DNA from: an uncultured Coriobacteriaceae bacterium
Lineage (GTDB): Bacteria; Actinomycetota; Coriobacteriia; Coriobacteriales; Eggerthellaceae
Reading direction: 5' to 3'
Assembly (NCBI GenBank): GCA_937937585.1
Contig: CALDCB010000008.1
Location: 124,001-188,000, forward strand
DNA: 64,000 nt
The notes beneath the pieces are model-generated. The model was not told where the DNA came from. It searched no databases and saw nothing but the letters and a program-made list of their open reading frames with translations. Below, in pieces: positions 24,901-32,967 of this stretch; position 1 is the stretch's first letter, and each line of letters begins with the position of its first letter. Made by a program: the position numbers and the translations under genes.

Positions 24901-24925
24901 TGCCCGCGGGTGAACCGCGCGGGCA
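24901..24925. repeat. Inverted repeat in the apt leader
   Basis: TGCCCGCG and CGCGGGCA are separated by GGTGAACCG, and the stem may extend by GGT/ACC. It lacks a T tract. It lies 50 bases before the apt ATG, so it may be a leader hairpin. Confidence 0.45.
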
Positions 24926-25068
24926 GGCAACGCGAGCCTTTCTTCAGATTCTACCGCAACGTTGCGCCACGCGTGGTGAGTATCCCCTACGAAACGGTAA
25001 CGCCGCCAGGGCGGCGACACGACCGCGCGCGAAGCCCCACGCCGTAAGGACCGCCGCACGAGCAAGAA

Positions 25069-25102
25069 AACGCCGTGAGCTGCACCTGCAGCCCACGGCG
25101 TT
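25069..25102 (-). terminator. Terminator of htpG
   Basis: On the minus strand AACGCCGTGGGCTGCA pairs with TGCAGCTCACGGCGTT, with one mismatch, followed by TTCTTGC. It lies 32 bases after the htpG stop. Confidence 0.85.
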
Positions 25103-25133
25103 GCATCAACCCGATCGGAAACGAATCGCGCTG

Positions 25134-27044
25134 TTACATCAGCTTGCAGATTGTCTCAGCGAACGCGACCGGATCCTCGATAGGCATACGCTCAACCAAC
25201 AGCGCCTGATCGTACAGAAGCTCGGTGTACAAGCCCAGCTTCTCGCTGTCGTCGGCGGCCTTGGCAGCCTTCAGCTTCTCGAACACCGGATGCTTGGCGT
25301 TCAGCTGCAGCACACGCTGGGCCTTCGCGCGCTCGGCGTCGGGGCCCTGAGCCAGCACGCGCTCCATCTCGAGCGACAGCATGCCCTTCGCAGCGATAGC
25401 GGACGGCGCGTCCTCAAGCGTGGGAGACACGACCACGTCGGATACCTTGTCGCCAAGAAGCTCCTTCATGGCGGCGAACAGCTCCTTGTTTTCCTTCGTG
25501 GCGTCGGCGGCCTGCTTCTTCTCGTCCTCGGTAGCAAGATCAAGATCGGCAGAAGTCACGTTCTTCATGTTGAACTCTTTGTAAGCACGCATGGACTGGA
25601 TAGTGAACTCGTCCACGTCCTCGGTGCACAGAAGCACGTCGTAGCCCTTCTTCAGAGCCGACTTAACTGCAGGAAGCGTCATCGGCGTGTCGCGCGACTC
25701 ACCCGCAGCGTAGTAGATCTCCTTCTTGTCCTTCTGCTCGGGATCCATGGCCTCGATGTACTCGTCAAGGGTGACCAGCTTCTGATCCTTGGCAGACCAG
25801 AACAGGAACAGCGGGGCAAGCTCGTCGGTCTTCGAGCCGTACGTTTGGTACACGCCAAACTTGAGCGAGCGGCCGAATGCCTGGAAGAACTTCTCGTAAT
25901 CCTCGCGCTCGTTATCACGCATCTTCTCAAGCTCGGAGGTGATCTTCTTCTCGACCTTGTTGGCGATGGCATGCAGCTGGCTGTTGCGCTGAAGGGTCTC
26001 ACGCGAGATGTTCAGCGTAAGATCGGCGGAGTCGACGATGCCGCGCACGAAGTTGTAGTAATCGGGCAGAAGGTCGGCGCATTTGTCCATGATCAGCACG
26101 TTCGAGCTGTACAGAGCCAGGCCCTTCTCAAAATCGCGGCTGTACATATCGAACGGGGCGCGACCCGGGATGAACAGCAGCGCGTCATAAGTAAGGGCGC
26201 CTTCGGCATGAACCGAAATGCTGCGCAGCGGATCCTCGAAGTCATGGAAGTTGGACTTGTAGAACTCGTTGTAGTCCTCGTCGGAAACCTCGGACTTGCG
26301 GCGCTTCCAAATGGGGATCATCGAGTTGATAGTGGCGACCTCGGTGTAGTCCTCATATTCGGGCGTGTAATCGTCGCCGGCATCCTCGGGCTTGGCCTTC
26401 TCGCGCGACTTGGTAACCTCCATCTTGATGGGGTAACGCACGTAGTTGCTGTACTGCTGAATAAGGTGGCGCAGCTCATACTCGTTCAGGTAGGCGGTGT
26501 AGCTGTCCTCATCGGTGTCGTCCTTCATGAACAGCGTGATCTCGGTACCATGCTCGGCCTTTTCGGCGGGCTCAATGGTATAACCGTCAATGCCGTTGGA
26601 CTCCCAGGCGTTCGCCTCGTCGGAGCCGTACGCCTTGGAAACCACGCGCACGCGCTTGGCAACCATGAAGGAAGAGTAGAAACCAACGCCGAATTGGCCG
26701 ATGACGCCTGCAGCGTCGGTTTCGGCAAGGTCGTTCTCGGCCTTGAATTCCTGACTGCCCGAATGGGCGATGGTGCCCAGGTTCTTCTCGAGCTCGTCGG
26801 CGGTCATGCCGATGCCCGTGTCGGAAACGGTGATGGTACGGGCCTCGGGGTCGAACGCGACGCTGATGAACAGGTCGTCCTTGCCGATTTGAATGGAGCT
26901 ATCAGTCAGGCTTTTGAAGTACAGCTTGTCAACGGCGTCCGAAGCGTTCGAGATCAGCTCGCGCAGGAAGATCTCCTTGTTCGTGTAAATGGAGTTGATC
27001 ATCAGATCAAGCAGTTTCTTGCTTTCTGTTTTGAACTTGCGCAT
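25134..27044 (-). CDS. htpG: Molecular chaperone HtpG (bacterial Hsp90)
   Basis: This 636-residue Hsp90 has the GHKL ATPase domain at its N-terminus: EIFLRELISNASDAVDKL (Asn of motif N), DTGIGM and GVGFYSSFMVA. The middle domain (about 240-510) includes the catalytic Arg segment and EDPLRSISVHAEG, and the C-terminal dimerisation domain ends ETICKLM. HtpG refolds and remodels client proteins using ATP. The ATG at 27044 follows AAAGGACATTCGCAC, and the first residues MRKFKTESKKLLDLM are the canonical Hsp90 start; a 26-residue extension is rejected. The promoter carries a CIRCE operator, so HrcA control is expected, placing htpG in the class I heat-shock regulon here. Confidence 0.96.
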   Translation of the reverse strand: MRKFKTESKKLLDLMINSIYTNKEIFLRELISNASDAVDKLYFKSLTDSSIQIGKDDLFISVAFDPEARTITVSDTGIGMTADELEKNLGTIAHSGSQEFKAENDLAETDAAGVIGQFGVGFYSSFMVAKRVRVVSKAYGSDEANAWESNGIDGYTIEPAEKAEHGTEITLFMKDDTDEDSYTAYLNEYELRHLIQQYSNYVRYPIKMEVTKSREKAKPEDAGDDYTPEYEDYTEVATINSMIPIWKRRKSEVSDEDYNEFYKSNFHDFEDPLRSISVHAEGALTYDALLFIPGRAPFDMYSRDFEKGLALYSSNVLIMDKCADLLPDYYNFVRGIVDSADLTLNISRETLQRNSQLHAIANKVEKKITSELEKMRDNEREDYEKFFQAFGRSLKFGVYQTYGSKTDELAPLFLFWSAKDQKLVTLDEYIEAMDPEQKDKKEIYYAAGESRDTPMTLPAVKSALKKGYDVLLCTEDVDEFTIQSMRAYKEFNMKNVTSADLDLATEDEKKQAADATKENKELFAAMKELLGDKVSDVVVSPTLEDAPSAIAAKGMLSLEMERVLAQGPDAERAKAQRVLQLNAKHPVFEKLKAAKAADDSEKLGLYTELLYDQALLVERMPIEDPVAFAETICKLM

Positions 27045-27138
27045 GTGCGAATGTCCTTTCGTTTTGCAAGGCCGCCTGCGTCGCGCCGTCTGCATGGGAT
27101 TAGCGCGAATCGCGCCGCTCACATGAGTCGATACGCGA

Positions 27139-27165
27139 TTAGCAGTCTCGCCCTCTGAGTGCTAA
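27139..27165 (-). promoter_or_regulatory. CIRCE operator (HrcA binding site) upstream of htpG
   Basis: TTAGCACTC-N9-GACTGCTAA on the minus strand (27165-27139) matches the CIRCE consensus TTAGCACTC-N9-GAGTGCTAA with one mismatch. It lies immediately downstream of the -10 box, where HrcA would block transcription start. Confidence 0.9.
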
Positions 27166-27171
27166 TAATCG

Positions 27172-27199
27172 ATTTTAGGCAGTGAAAAACGCGTGTCAA
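27172..27199 (-). promoter_or_regulatory. htpG promoter
   Basis: On the minus strand TTGACA (27199-27194) and TAAAAT (27177-27172) are 16 bases apart. The CIRCE element begins seven bases later. The -35 box lies inside the terminator hairpin of the upstream SGNH hydrolase gene. Confidence 0.8.
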
Positions 27200-27212
27200 C
27201 AAAGGCACGCGT
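27184..27212 (-). terminator. Terminator of the SGNH hydrolase gene
   Basis: On the minus strand ACGCGTG-CCTTTGTTGA-CACGCGT is followed by TTTTCACTG. It lies about 150 bases after the hydrolase stop and shares bases with the htpG -35 box. The 27213-27360 stretch between them shows no further feature. Confidence 0.7.
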
Positions 27213-27360
27213 CATTCGGAAGACTGTTTTTCGGTTGTTACCTTGGGAACATCACCCGGACGGCCGAGACTGCGTCTTCGCACCTCCGGCACCCGGTCGC
27301 GAGACAGCAGCTTCGCGCTCAGAACGCCCGCTCGCAAGCCGACCCGACGCCCCGCGCCCC

Positions 27361-28272
27361 CTACTCGGAAAGCTGGCAGACGTGCATCCAGCTGTTGCCC
27401 GTGGAAAGCGCATGCGCACAGCCCACACACGAGCGGCCCGGATACGGGCACGGGTCGCTGGACTCGAAGCCCCTGAGGTCAACGTGCGCCGCGGCAAGCT
27501 CGGTATCGCTGGGCTTACGGAACGACGACGAGACGCTCTTCATGCCCAGAACCATCATGTCGGCCATCTGACGCATGCCAAGCTTGGTGGGATGCGTGCC
27601 CTCGATGCTGTCGTAGTCGTAGCCCATAGACGCGATGTCGACGGCAATGGCACCGTGTGACTCGGCCGCATCGATGATGGCCTGGTTGTACGCCGAAAAC
27701 GCCACGCCGCGATAGTTGTACGGGAACGTTGACTTCGCGTGGTACTTCACGCGGCCTGGCAACATGGTGAAGCACCAGATGCGCGCCTTAGGGAAGCGGC
27801 TCTTCATGCGGTCGATCATCTGACCGTACGCACGGCCGAAGCCCTGCGCTGCGTTCGCGGGGGCGTTACCTGCCTCAACCGGGTCGGGCAAGCCGGCCTG
27901 AATCAGACAACGCGGCATGGCGCTTCCCCTGCCGCGAGCCTGGGCATCGGGGCCTCCCCAACCGTAGTCGTTGATGCCGTAATACACCAGGATGTCGTCG
28001 GGCGCCGCGTCGTCCACACCCAAAGCCGCAACGCGCTCGTTGCAGTTGCCGCAGGGGTAGCCTGCACCCTCAAGCATCGAGCCCGACCACGCCGCGTTGG
28101 CCAGCAACTGGCCGTCGAAAGCACGGATAACGCGCATCCACCAGGTGTCCTCAATGGACGTTATGCCCGCTCGCTCGCAATTCGCCTTGTTGTAGAAAAC
28201 CGCGAAGCCCTCGTGCGTGCACCCCTCGAACGTGCTGATGGAGTCGCCGAAAACCGAAAACGTACGTGCCAT
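27361..28272 (-). CDS. SGNH/GDSL-family hydrolase with Cys-rich tail
   Basis: This 303-residue protein starts MARTFSVFGDSISTFEG, giving the catalytic Ser in the GDS block at about residue 10. Block II/III features are AAWSGSML and ILVYYGIND (Asn of the oxyanion hole), and the Asp-His pair is in SIEGTHPTKLGM. No signal peptide is seen, so it is probably cytosolic. SGNH enzymes hydrolyse esters of lipids, carbohydrates or small molecules. The C-terminal tail after about 265 contains four Cys (CPYPGRSCVGC and HVCQ), suggesting a metal or disulfide cluster that is unusual for the fold. ATG 28272 follows GGGGAAGATCGC. The gene stands alone between divergent and terminated neighbours. Confidence 0.82.
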   Translation of the reverse strand: MARTFSVFGDSISTFEGCTHEGFAVFYNKANCERAGITSIEDTWWMRVIRAFDGQLLANAAWSGSMLEGAGYPCGNCNERVAALGVDDAAPDDILVYYGINDYGWGGPDAQARGRGSAMPRCLIQAGLPDPVEAGNAPANAAQGFGRAYGQMIDRMKSRFPKARIWCFTMLPGRVKYHAKSTFPYNYRGVAFSAYNQAIIDAAESHGAIAVDIASMGYDYDSIEGTHPTKLGMRQMADMMVLGMKSVSSSFRKPSDTELAAAHVDLRGFESSDPCPYPGRSCVGCAHALSTGNSWMHVCQLSE

Positions 28273-28403
28273 GCGATCTTCCCCTTTGCCCTCTTCGCTC
28301 TCTTATTGAAAACAACCCGCCGACGGCTGTTTCGCCGAAGCGGGGTCATATGTCACAGAACGGGATTATACCGTGAGCCACGCGTCCCATTTTTGCAATC
28401 ACT

Positions 28404-28434
28404 TTAACAGTGACCTATCGCCATACGTTAGAAT
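28404..28434 (+). promoter_or_regulatory. Candidate promoter of the ydjGHI-like cluster
   Basis: TTAACA (28404-28409) and TAGAAT (28429-28434) are separated by 19 bases, longer than optimal. They lie 40 bases before the first ATG. Confidence 0.35.
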
Positions 28435-28473
28435 TCGAATCGGAAACCCCCGCACACGCAAAAAGGAGGGTAC

Positions 28474-29667
28474 ATGGCTTTCGAGACAACGAACTACCAG
28501 TGCATCTCGTGCAACGGCCCGCTTCACTTCTCAAGCGAATCAGGCCTTCTTGAGTGCGATTACTGCGGGTCGAAGTTCACACCCGCCCAGATTGAGGAGT
28601 ACTACGCTCAATCCGAAGAGAAGCACGAGGCAGCCGCTGCGGCAGCCGTCGCCGCCGAGGCAAAGCGAAACGCCCAGGCAGCGCCGGAAGAACCAGCGAG
28701 CACGCCTGCGCAAAACGCCGCGCCCGACAAGGACTTCGACCCCATTCAGAACTACCTGAACCGCTCGAAGTGGGAAGAGGGCGAGCGGGACAACCTGCGC
28801 CCGTTCACGTGCTCCAGCTGCGGCGCCGAACTGCTTACCGACACCACCACGGCCGTCACGCAGTGCCCCTACTGCGGCAATCCCACCGTGCTGCCGGGCC
28901 AACTAAACGACACCTTGCGCCCCGAGTTCGTCATCCCCTTCCGCCAGAACAAAGACCAAGCAGTCGACGCCCTTAAGGAATACTACAAAGGCAAGAAGTT
29001 CCTGCCCGACAACTTCACCAAGGGAAACCACCTTGAAGAGGTTCAGGGCGTGTACGTGCCGTTCTGGCTGTACACCGCTTCGGCCGAGGGCAGCGCGACC
29101 TTCACCGCAACGAACTCCACCTACTGGTCGGACTCCGAGAACGACTACGTCGAAACCGAGTTCTACGATGCCACGCGCGAAGGCACGATGGACTTCGAGA
29201 AAGTTCCCGTTGACGCATCCAGCAAGATGCCTGACGCGCATATGGACGCCATCGAGCCGTTCGACTACTCCGACCTGCAGCCCTTTTCGATGGGCTATCT
29301 GCCCGGCTACCTGACCGACCGCTACGACGAGGACGCCTCGATGTGTCAAAGCCGCGCTCAGGGCCGCATCGAGCAAACCACGGTGGACCTTTTAAGAGAA
29401 ACCGTCACCGGGTACGACTCGGTCTACCCCAAAAGCAGCTCTGTAGACCCCACCTGGGAAGACGCCACCTACGCGCTCCTTCCCGTGTGGATGCTGCACA
29501 CCAAGTTCAACAACGAGGACCTGCTGTTCGCCATGAACGGGCAAACCGGGCGCCTCATCGGCGACCTGCCTGTGGACAAGGGCAAAGTCGTCTTCCAGTT
29601 CCTTGTCGTATTCCTGCCGGTTTTGGCGGTCCTTATCGCCATCATCTGCCTGTTCCTTCTGAAATGA
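28474..29667 (+). CDS. Double zinc-ribbon membrane protein, YdjG-like
   Basis: This 397-residue protein starts with a zinc ribbon, CISCNGPLHF...CDYCGSKF. An Ala/Glu-rich linker and a second ribbon, CSSCGAELL...CPYCGNPTV (about 110-140), follow. The body is a beta-rich domain with repeated aromatic motifs (GVYVPFWLY, TYALLPVWMLHTKF). A single C-terminal membrane helix (QFLVVFLPVLAVLIAIICLFLL) closes the protein, so it is a tail-anchored cytoplasmic protein. This matches Bacillus YdjG, which together with YdjH and YdjI supports PspA at the membrane. The next two genes are TPM and SPFH proteins in the same order, which strengthens the match. The ribosome site AAGGAGGGTAC is strong. The zinc ribbons resemble TFIIB but there is no evidence for nucleic-acid binding. 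Confidence 0.82.
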   Translation: MAFETTNYQCISCNGPLHFSSESGLLECDYCGSKFTPAQIEEYYAQSEEKHEAAAAAAVAAEAKRNAQAAPEEPASTPAQNAAPDKDFDPIQNYLNRSKWEEGERDNLRPFTCSSCGAELLTDTTTAVTQCPYCGNPTVLPGQLNDTLRPEFVIPFRQNKDQAVDALKEYYKGKKFLPDNFTKGNHLEEVQGVYVPFWLYTASAEGSATFTATNSTYWSDSENDYVETEFYDATREGTMDFEKVPVDASSKMPDAHMDAIEPFDYSDLQPFSMGYLPGYLTDRYDEDASMCQSRAQGRIEQTTVDLLRETVTGYDSVYPKSSSVDPTWEDATYALLPVWMLHTKFNNEDLLFAMNGQTGRLIGDLPVDKGKVVFQFLVVFLPVLAVLIAIICLFLLK

Positions 29668-29677
29668 GGTGCGCATC

Positions 29678-30532
29678 GTGAACGCTATCGCTTCAAGGAA
29701 ACACCAGGCGCACCGCCTAAGCCGCCTGCAACTTCTGCTCGCTGGATTCGTCGTGATCATGGCGGCAACGCTCGCGCTTGCGCTTGCGCCTAAAACGGCC
29801 CTGGCCGACGACGACGGCACCTTCATCATCGAAGAGTACAGCCTATTCTCGCCCAGCCAGAAAAGCACGCTCGAGGCGCAGGCCAAGGAAACGTCCGACA
29901 AGTACGGTGTGGGCGTCTATCTGCTGATCACCGACACCATCGGGTCGAAAACAGCCCGCACGTACGCCATCGACTACTACAAAAACCACCAGCTGGGTCT
30001 TGGCAACCAGAAAAGCGGCATCCTGTTCTTGGTGGCCGCTGAATCGCGCGATTATGTCACCATCACGTACGGCGACGGCGTGAACGCCTTCACCGACTGG
30101 CAGATCGCCCAGATGGAAGATTTGATCGTCGACGAGCTCAAGGACAACGAATGGTACGCGGCCGCCGATGTTTACCTGGAACAAGCTGAGTACACGCTGG
30201 CATTCAGAGCCGAGAATGGTGAACCGCTTGACCGCGGCAACGCGCCCACCAGCCCGCTCATGGCATTCGTCATGTTCGCCATCGCATTCGCCCTTGCCGC
30301 AGGCGTCGCGGGTGGCCGCTGCTTCTACCTGTACAAGCAGATGAAGACGGCCGTCGAAGCCTCGCACGCGGGCGACTACGTCGACCGGTCGTCCTTCACG
30401 CTTACCGGCAAGGACGACCGGTTCGTCACCTCGACCATCACGGTCACGCCCAAGAAGAAAGAATCCTCCTCCTCGAGCGGATCCTCCACCGACAGCAGCG
30501 GCTTCGGCGGATCGTCGGGAGGCAAGTTCTAA
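29678..30532 (+). CDS. TPM-domain membrane protein, YdjH-like
   Basis: This 284-residue protein has a signal peptide (QLLLAGFVVIMAATLALAL, then a TALADD cleavage region). A TPM domain follows (about 45-170: FSPSQKSTLEAQAKE, GVGVYLLITD, SGILFLVAAESRDYVTITYG), then a membrane helix at about 198-216. The cytoplasmic Ser/Gly-rich tail ends GFGGSSGGKF, typical of YgcG/TPM proteins. TPM domains occur in thylakoid repair phosphatases and in bacterial membrane-quality proteins. I chose GTG 29678, since GAGGTG overlaps the preceding stop region at ideal distance; GTG 29669 is less likely. It follows the zinc-ribbon gene by ten bases and precedes the SPFH gene. Confidence 0.8.
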   Translation: MNAIASRKHQAHRLSRLQLLLAGFVVIMAATLALALAPKTALADDDGTFIIEEYSLFSPSQKSTLEAQAKETSDKYGVGVYLLITDTIGSKTARTYAIDYYKNHQLGLGNQKSGILFLVAAESRDYVTITYGDGVNAFTDWQIAQMEDLIVDELKDNEWYAAADVYLEQAEYTLAFRAENGEPLDRGNAPTSPLMAFVMFAIAFALAAGVAGGRCFYLYKQMKTAVEASHAGDYVDRSSFTLTGKDDRFVTSTITVTPKKKESSSSSGSSTDSSGFGGSSGGKF

Positions 30533-30679
30533 ACGGCCTCGCGAACGGCCGGCAGCTGTCGGGCATCTAGGCAGCTGCGAACGATTCGCACGCGACTGCA
30601 ACCAGATCGCGGCCGCACCGAAACAGTTGACAAGCGCCGCCGCAGCGCATGAAGCGGCAAGATTGTTAGGAGCAAAACC

Positions 30680-31912
30680 ATGGGACTTATCAAAGCAGCC
30701 GTTGGAGCAGCTGGCGGCGCATTGGCCGATTCTTGGCGTGAATTCTTCTACTGCGACGCACTTGACCAGAACACCCTTGCCGTGAAGGGATCGAAGCGCA
30801 CTTCCTCGAAGGGCCGCTCTTCCAACACCAAGGCCGAAGACAGCATCATCACCAACGGCTCGGTCATCGCCGTTGCCGACGGTCAGTGCATGATCATCGT
30901 CGAGCAGGGCGAGGTCGTCGACATGTGCGCCGAGCCCGGCGAGTTCACCTACGACACCTCCACCGAGCCCAGCCTGTTCTACGGCAACTTGGGCGAGAAC
31001 ATCATGAAGACGTTCTCGCAGGTTGGACGCCGCTTCACCTTCGGTGGCGACACGGGCAAGGACCAGCGTGTCTATTACTTCAACACCAAGGAGATCTACG
31101 GCAACAAGTACGGCACGTCGTCGCCCATCCCCTTCCGCGTCATCGACCGCAACATCGGCCTTGACCTTGACACCGCGGTTCGCTGCAACGGCGAGTACTC
31201 GTACAGGCTTACCGACCCGCTGCTGTTCTACAAGAACGTCTGCGGCAACGTCGACGAGCCCTTCACGCGCGACAGGCTTGACAGCCAGATGAAGAGCGAG
31301 CTGCTCACCGCCATGCAGCCCACCCTGGCGAAGATCTCGGCCATGGGCGTTCGCTACAGCGAGGTCCCGGCTCACGCAGGCGATATGGTCGAGCTGCTGA
31401 ACCAAGAGCTGTCCGAGAAGTGGGTCAACCTGCGCGGCATCAGCGTCGCCTCGTTCGGCGTGAACGCCATCACGCTGTCCGAGGAAGATCAGGATCGCAT
31501 CAAAAACCTGCAGGCAGCCGCCGTCATGCGCGACCCGAACATGGCTGCCGCGAACATCGCCGCCGCTCAGAGCGACGCAATGCGTACCGCGGCTGGCAAC
31601 GAGGCCGGCGCAGCCATGGGCTTCATGGGCATGGGCATGGCCGGCAACATCGGCGGCATGAACGCCGCTCAGCTGTTCCAGCAGGGCGCTGCCCAGCAGG
31701 CTGCAGCTCCGGCACCTGCTCCCGCCCCGACACCCGCACCTGCAGCCGCAGCCGCCGCCGGCGGTTGGTTCTGCCCGCAGTGCGGCGCCAACAACTCCGG
31801 CAAATTCTGCAGCGAGTGCGGCACACCCAAGCCCTCCACCGACTGGACCTGCGAGTGCGGTTCGGTGAACTCGGGCAAGTTCTGCAGCAACTGCGGCAAG
31901 CCCAGGCCGTAA
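30680..31912 (+). CDS. SPFH-domain protein with two C-terminal zinc ribbons, YdjI-like
   Basis: This 410-residue protein starts MGLIKAAVGAAGGALADSW. The SPFH/band 7 domain (about 20-300) carries EDSIITNGSVIAVADGQ, EPGEFTYDTS and PIPFRVIDRNIGL. An Ala/Met/Gly-rich segment, an Ala-Pro linker (about 340-365) and two zinc ribbons follow (FCPQCGANNSGKFCSECG; CECGSVNSGKFCSNCG). The order matches Bacillus YdjI. SPFH proteins form membrane-associated scaffolds or microdomains. Here there is no membrane helix, so association would be peripheral and through the neighbouring tail-anchored YdjG-like and TPM proteins. ATG 30680 follows TTAGGAGC. The 147-base gap after the TPM gene has no terminator, so cotranscription is likely. 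A terminator follows at 31943. Confidence 0.85.
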   Translation: MGLIKAAVGAAGGALADSWREFFYCDALDQNTLAVKGSKRTSSKGRSSNTKAEDSIITNGSVIAVADGQCMIIVEQGEVVDMCAEPGEFTYDTSTEPSLFYGNLGENIMKTFSQVGRRFTFGGDTGKDQRVYYFNTKEIYGNKYGTSSPIPFRVIDRNIGLDLDTAVRCNGEYSYRLTDPLLFYKNVCGNVDEPFTRDRLDSQMKSELLTAMQPTLAKISAMGVRYSEVPAHAGDMVELLNQELSEKWVNLRGISVASFGVNAITLSEEDQDRIKNLQAAAVMRDPNMAAANIAAAQSDAMRTAAGNEAGAAMGFMGMGMAGNIGGMNAAQLFQQGAAQQAAAPAPAPAPTPAPAAAAAAGGWFCPQCGANNSGKFCSECGTPKPSTDWTCECGSVNSGKFCSNCGKPRP

Positions 31913-31942
31913 CGGTTTAGGCTAAAAGCCCTGGCAACAACG

Positions 31943-31975
31943 AGGCGCCTGCGGGTCAATCACCTGCAGGCGCCT
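31943..31975 (+). terminator. Terminator of the ydjGHI-like cluster
   Basis: AGGCGCCTGCGGGT pairs with ACCTGCAGGCGCCT (one bulge) around CAATC, followed by TTCTCTTT. It lies 30 bases after the SPFH stop. Confidence 0.85.
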
Positions 31976-32130
31976 TTCTCTTTGCCTGAAAGCGCACTCT
32001 TGAGCTTGACGCGCTTGCTAAAATAGCTTCACGAGAGAAAACGGCTGTGATTCGCTTCCGCGAACGCACTTCCGCCTTGCCGCGGCAAGCGCGCAACATC
32101 TCAGCCATAAACGAAAAACAAGGGGGTCCC

Positions 32131-32757
32131 ATGAAAGTACTGCTGGTCAACGGCAGCCCGAAGCCGAACGGCAACACCGGCCGCGCACTCGAAGAGGTCG
32201 AGGACGCGCTGAACGCCCAAGGCATCGACACCGAGATCTTCCAGGTGGGCAACCAGCCCATCCGCGACTGCATCGGCTGCTCCTGCTGCGTGAAGCTGGA
32301 CAACGCCTGCACGTTCGACAACGACATCGTGAACGATTTCATCAAGATCGCCGCCGAGTGCGATGGCTACATCTTCGCCACGCCCGTGTATTACGCGCAC
32401 CCCGCAGGCCGCATCCTCGACCTGCTCGACCGCGCCTTCTACGCCGCAAGCGGCGTGTTCGCGCATAAACCGGGCGCTTCCATTGCCGTTGCCCGCCGCG
32501 CTGGCACCGTCGCTTCGTTCGACGTGCTGAACAAGTACTTCACCATCAACCAGATGCCCATTGTCTCATCCAACTACTGGAACGACGCATTCGGTGCCAT
32601 CCCCGGCGAGGATGAGAAGGACGAAGAGGGCATGCAGGTTATGCGTGTTCTGGGCAACAATATGGCATGGCTGCTGAAATGCATTGAGGCTGGCAAGGCC
32701 GCCGGCATCGAGGCTCCTGCTGCCGAGCGCAAGATCAAGACGAACTTCATTCGCTAA
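32131..32757 (+). CDS. Iron-sulfur flavoprotein (flavodoxin-like NAD(P)H/FMN oxidoreductase)
   Basis: This 208-residue flavodoxin-fold protein has the FMN phosphate loop NGSPKPNGNTGRAL (residues 7-20). The compact motif CIGCSCCVKLDNAC gives Cys47, Cys50, Cys53 and Cys60, the CX2CX2CX4-7C pattern of archaeal and clostridial iron-sulfur flavoproteins with a [4Fe-4S] cluster. FATPVYYAHPAGRILDLLDR is the conserved NADPH-dependent FMN reductase segment. Such proteins pass electrons from ferredoxin to acceptors including O2 and H2O2. It is next to, but convergent with, the ferredoxin oxidoreductase operon, so a redox link is possible. ATG 32131 follows AAGGGGG; upstream in-frame starts are rejected. 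A strong terminator follows. Confidence 0.85.
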   Translation: MKVLLVNGSPKPNGNTGRALEEVEDALNAQGIDTEIFQVGNQPIRDCIGCSCCVKLDNACTFDNDIVNDFIKIAAECDGYIFATPVYYAHPAGRILDLLDRAFYAASGVFAHKPGASIAVARRAGTVASFDVLNKYFTINQMPIVSSNYWNDAFGAIPGEDEKDEEGMQVMRVLGNNMAWLLKCIEAGKAAGIEAPAAERKIKTNFIR

Positions 32758-32826
32758 CGCCAAAGCGTGCTGGCCCACGCGTCGAGCCGGTTGACGCATG
32801 CGTAACCGCACACCGCAAGCACGAAG

Positions 32827-32862
32827 AAGCGCCCGTTCGGGAAACCCCGGACGGGCGCTTTC
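32827..32862. terminator. Bidirectional terminator between the flavoprotein and porB genes
   Basis: AAGCGCCCGTTCGGG pairs with CCCCGGACGGGCGCTT around AAA. A T-rich tract follows on the minus strand (TTCTTCG) and a short one on the plus strand. Confidence 0.75.
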
Positions 32863-32967
32863 GCGTTTATGAACGGATTAGCCGTGCAGCTGGAACAAGC
32901 AGCCCAGCCAGCCGAACAATGCCAGTCAGGGCCGCAGGCCAAACCGAATCTTTCAGCTGAAAAGCGA

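Noticed and set aside
24315..27044. T-box or other riboswitch before apt, htpG or alaS
   Set aside because: No T-box sequence, purine-riboswitch core or other aptamer motif could be read in these leaders; only simple hairpins and CIRCE were found.
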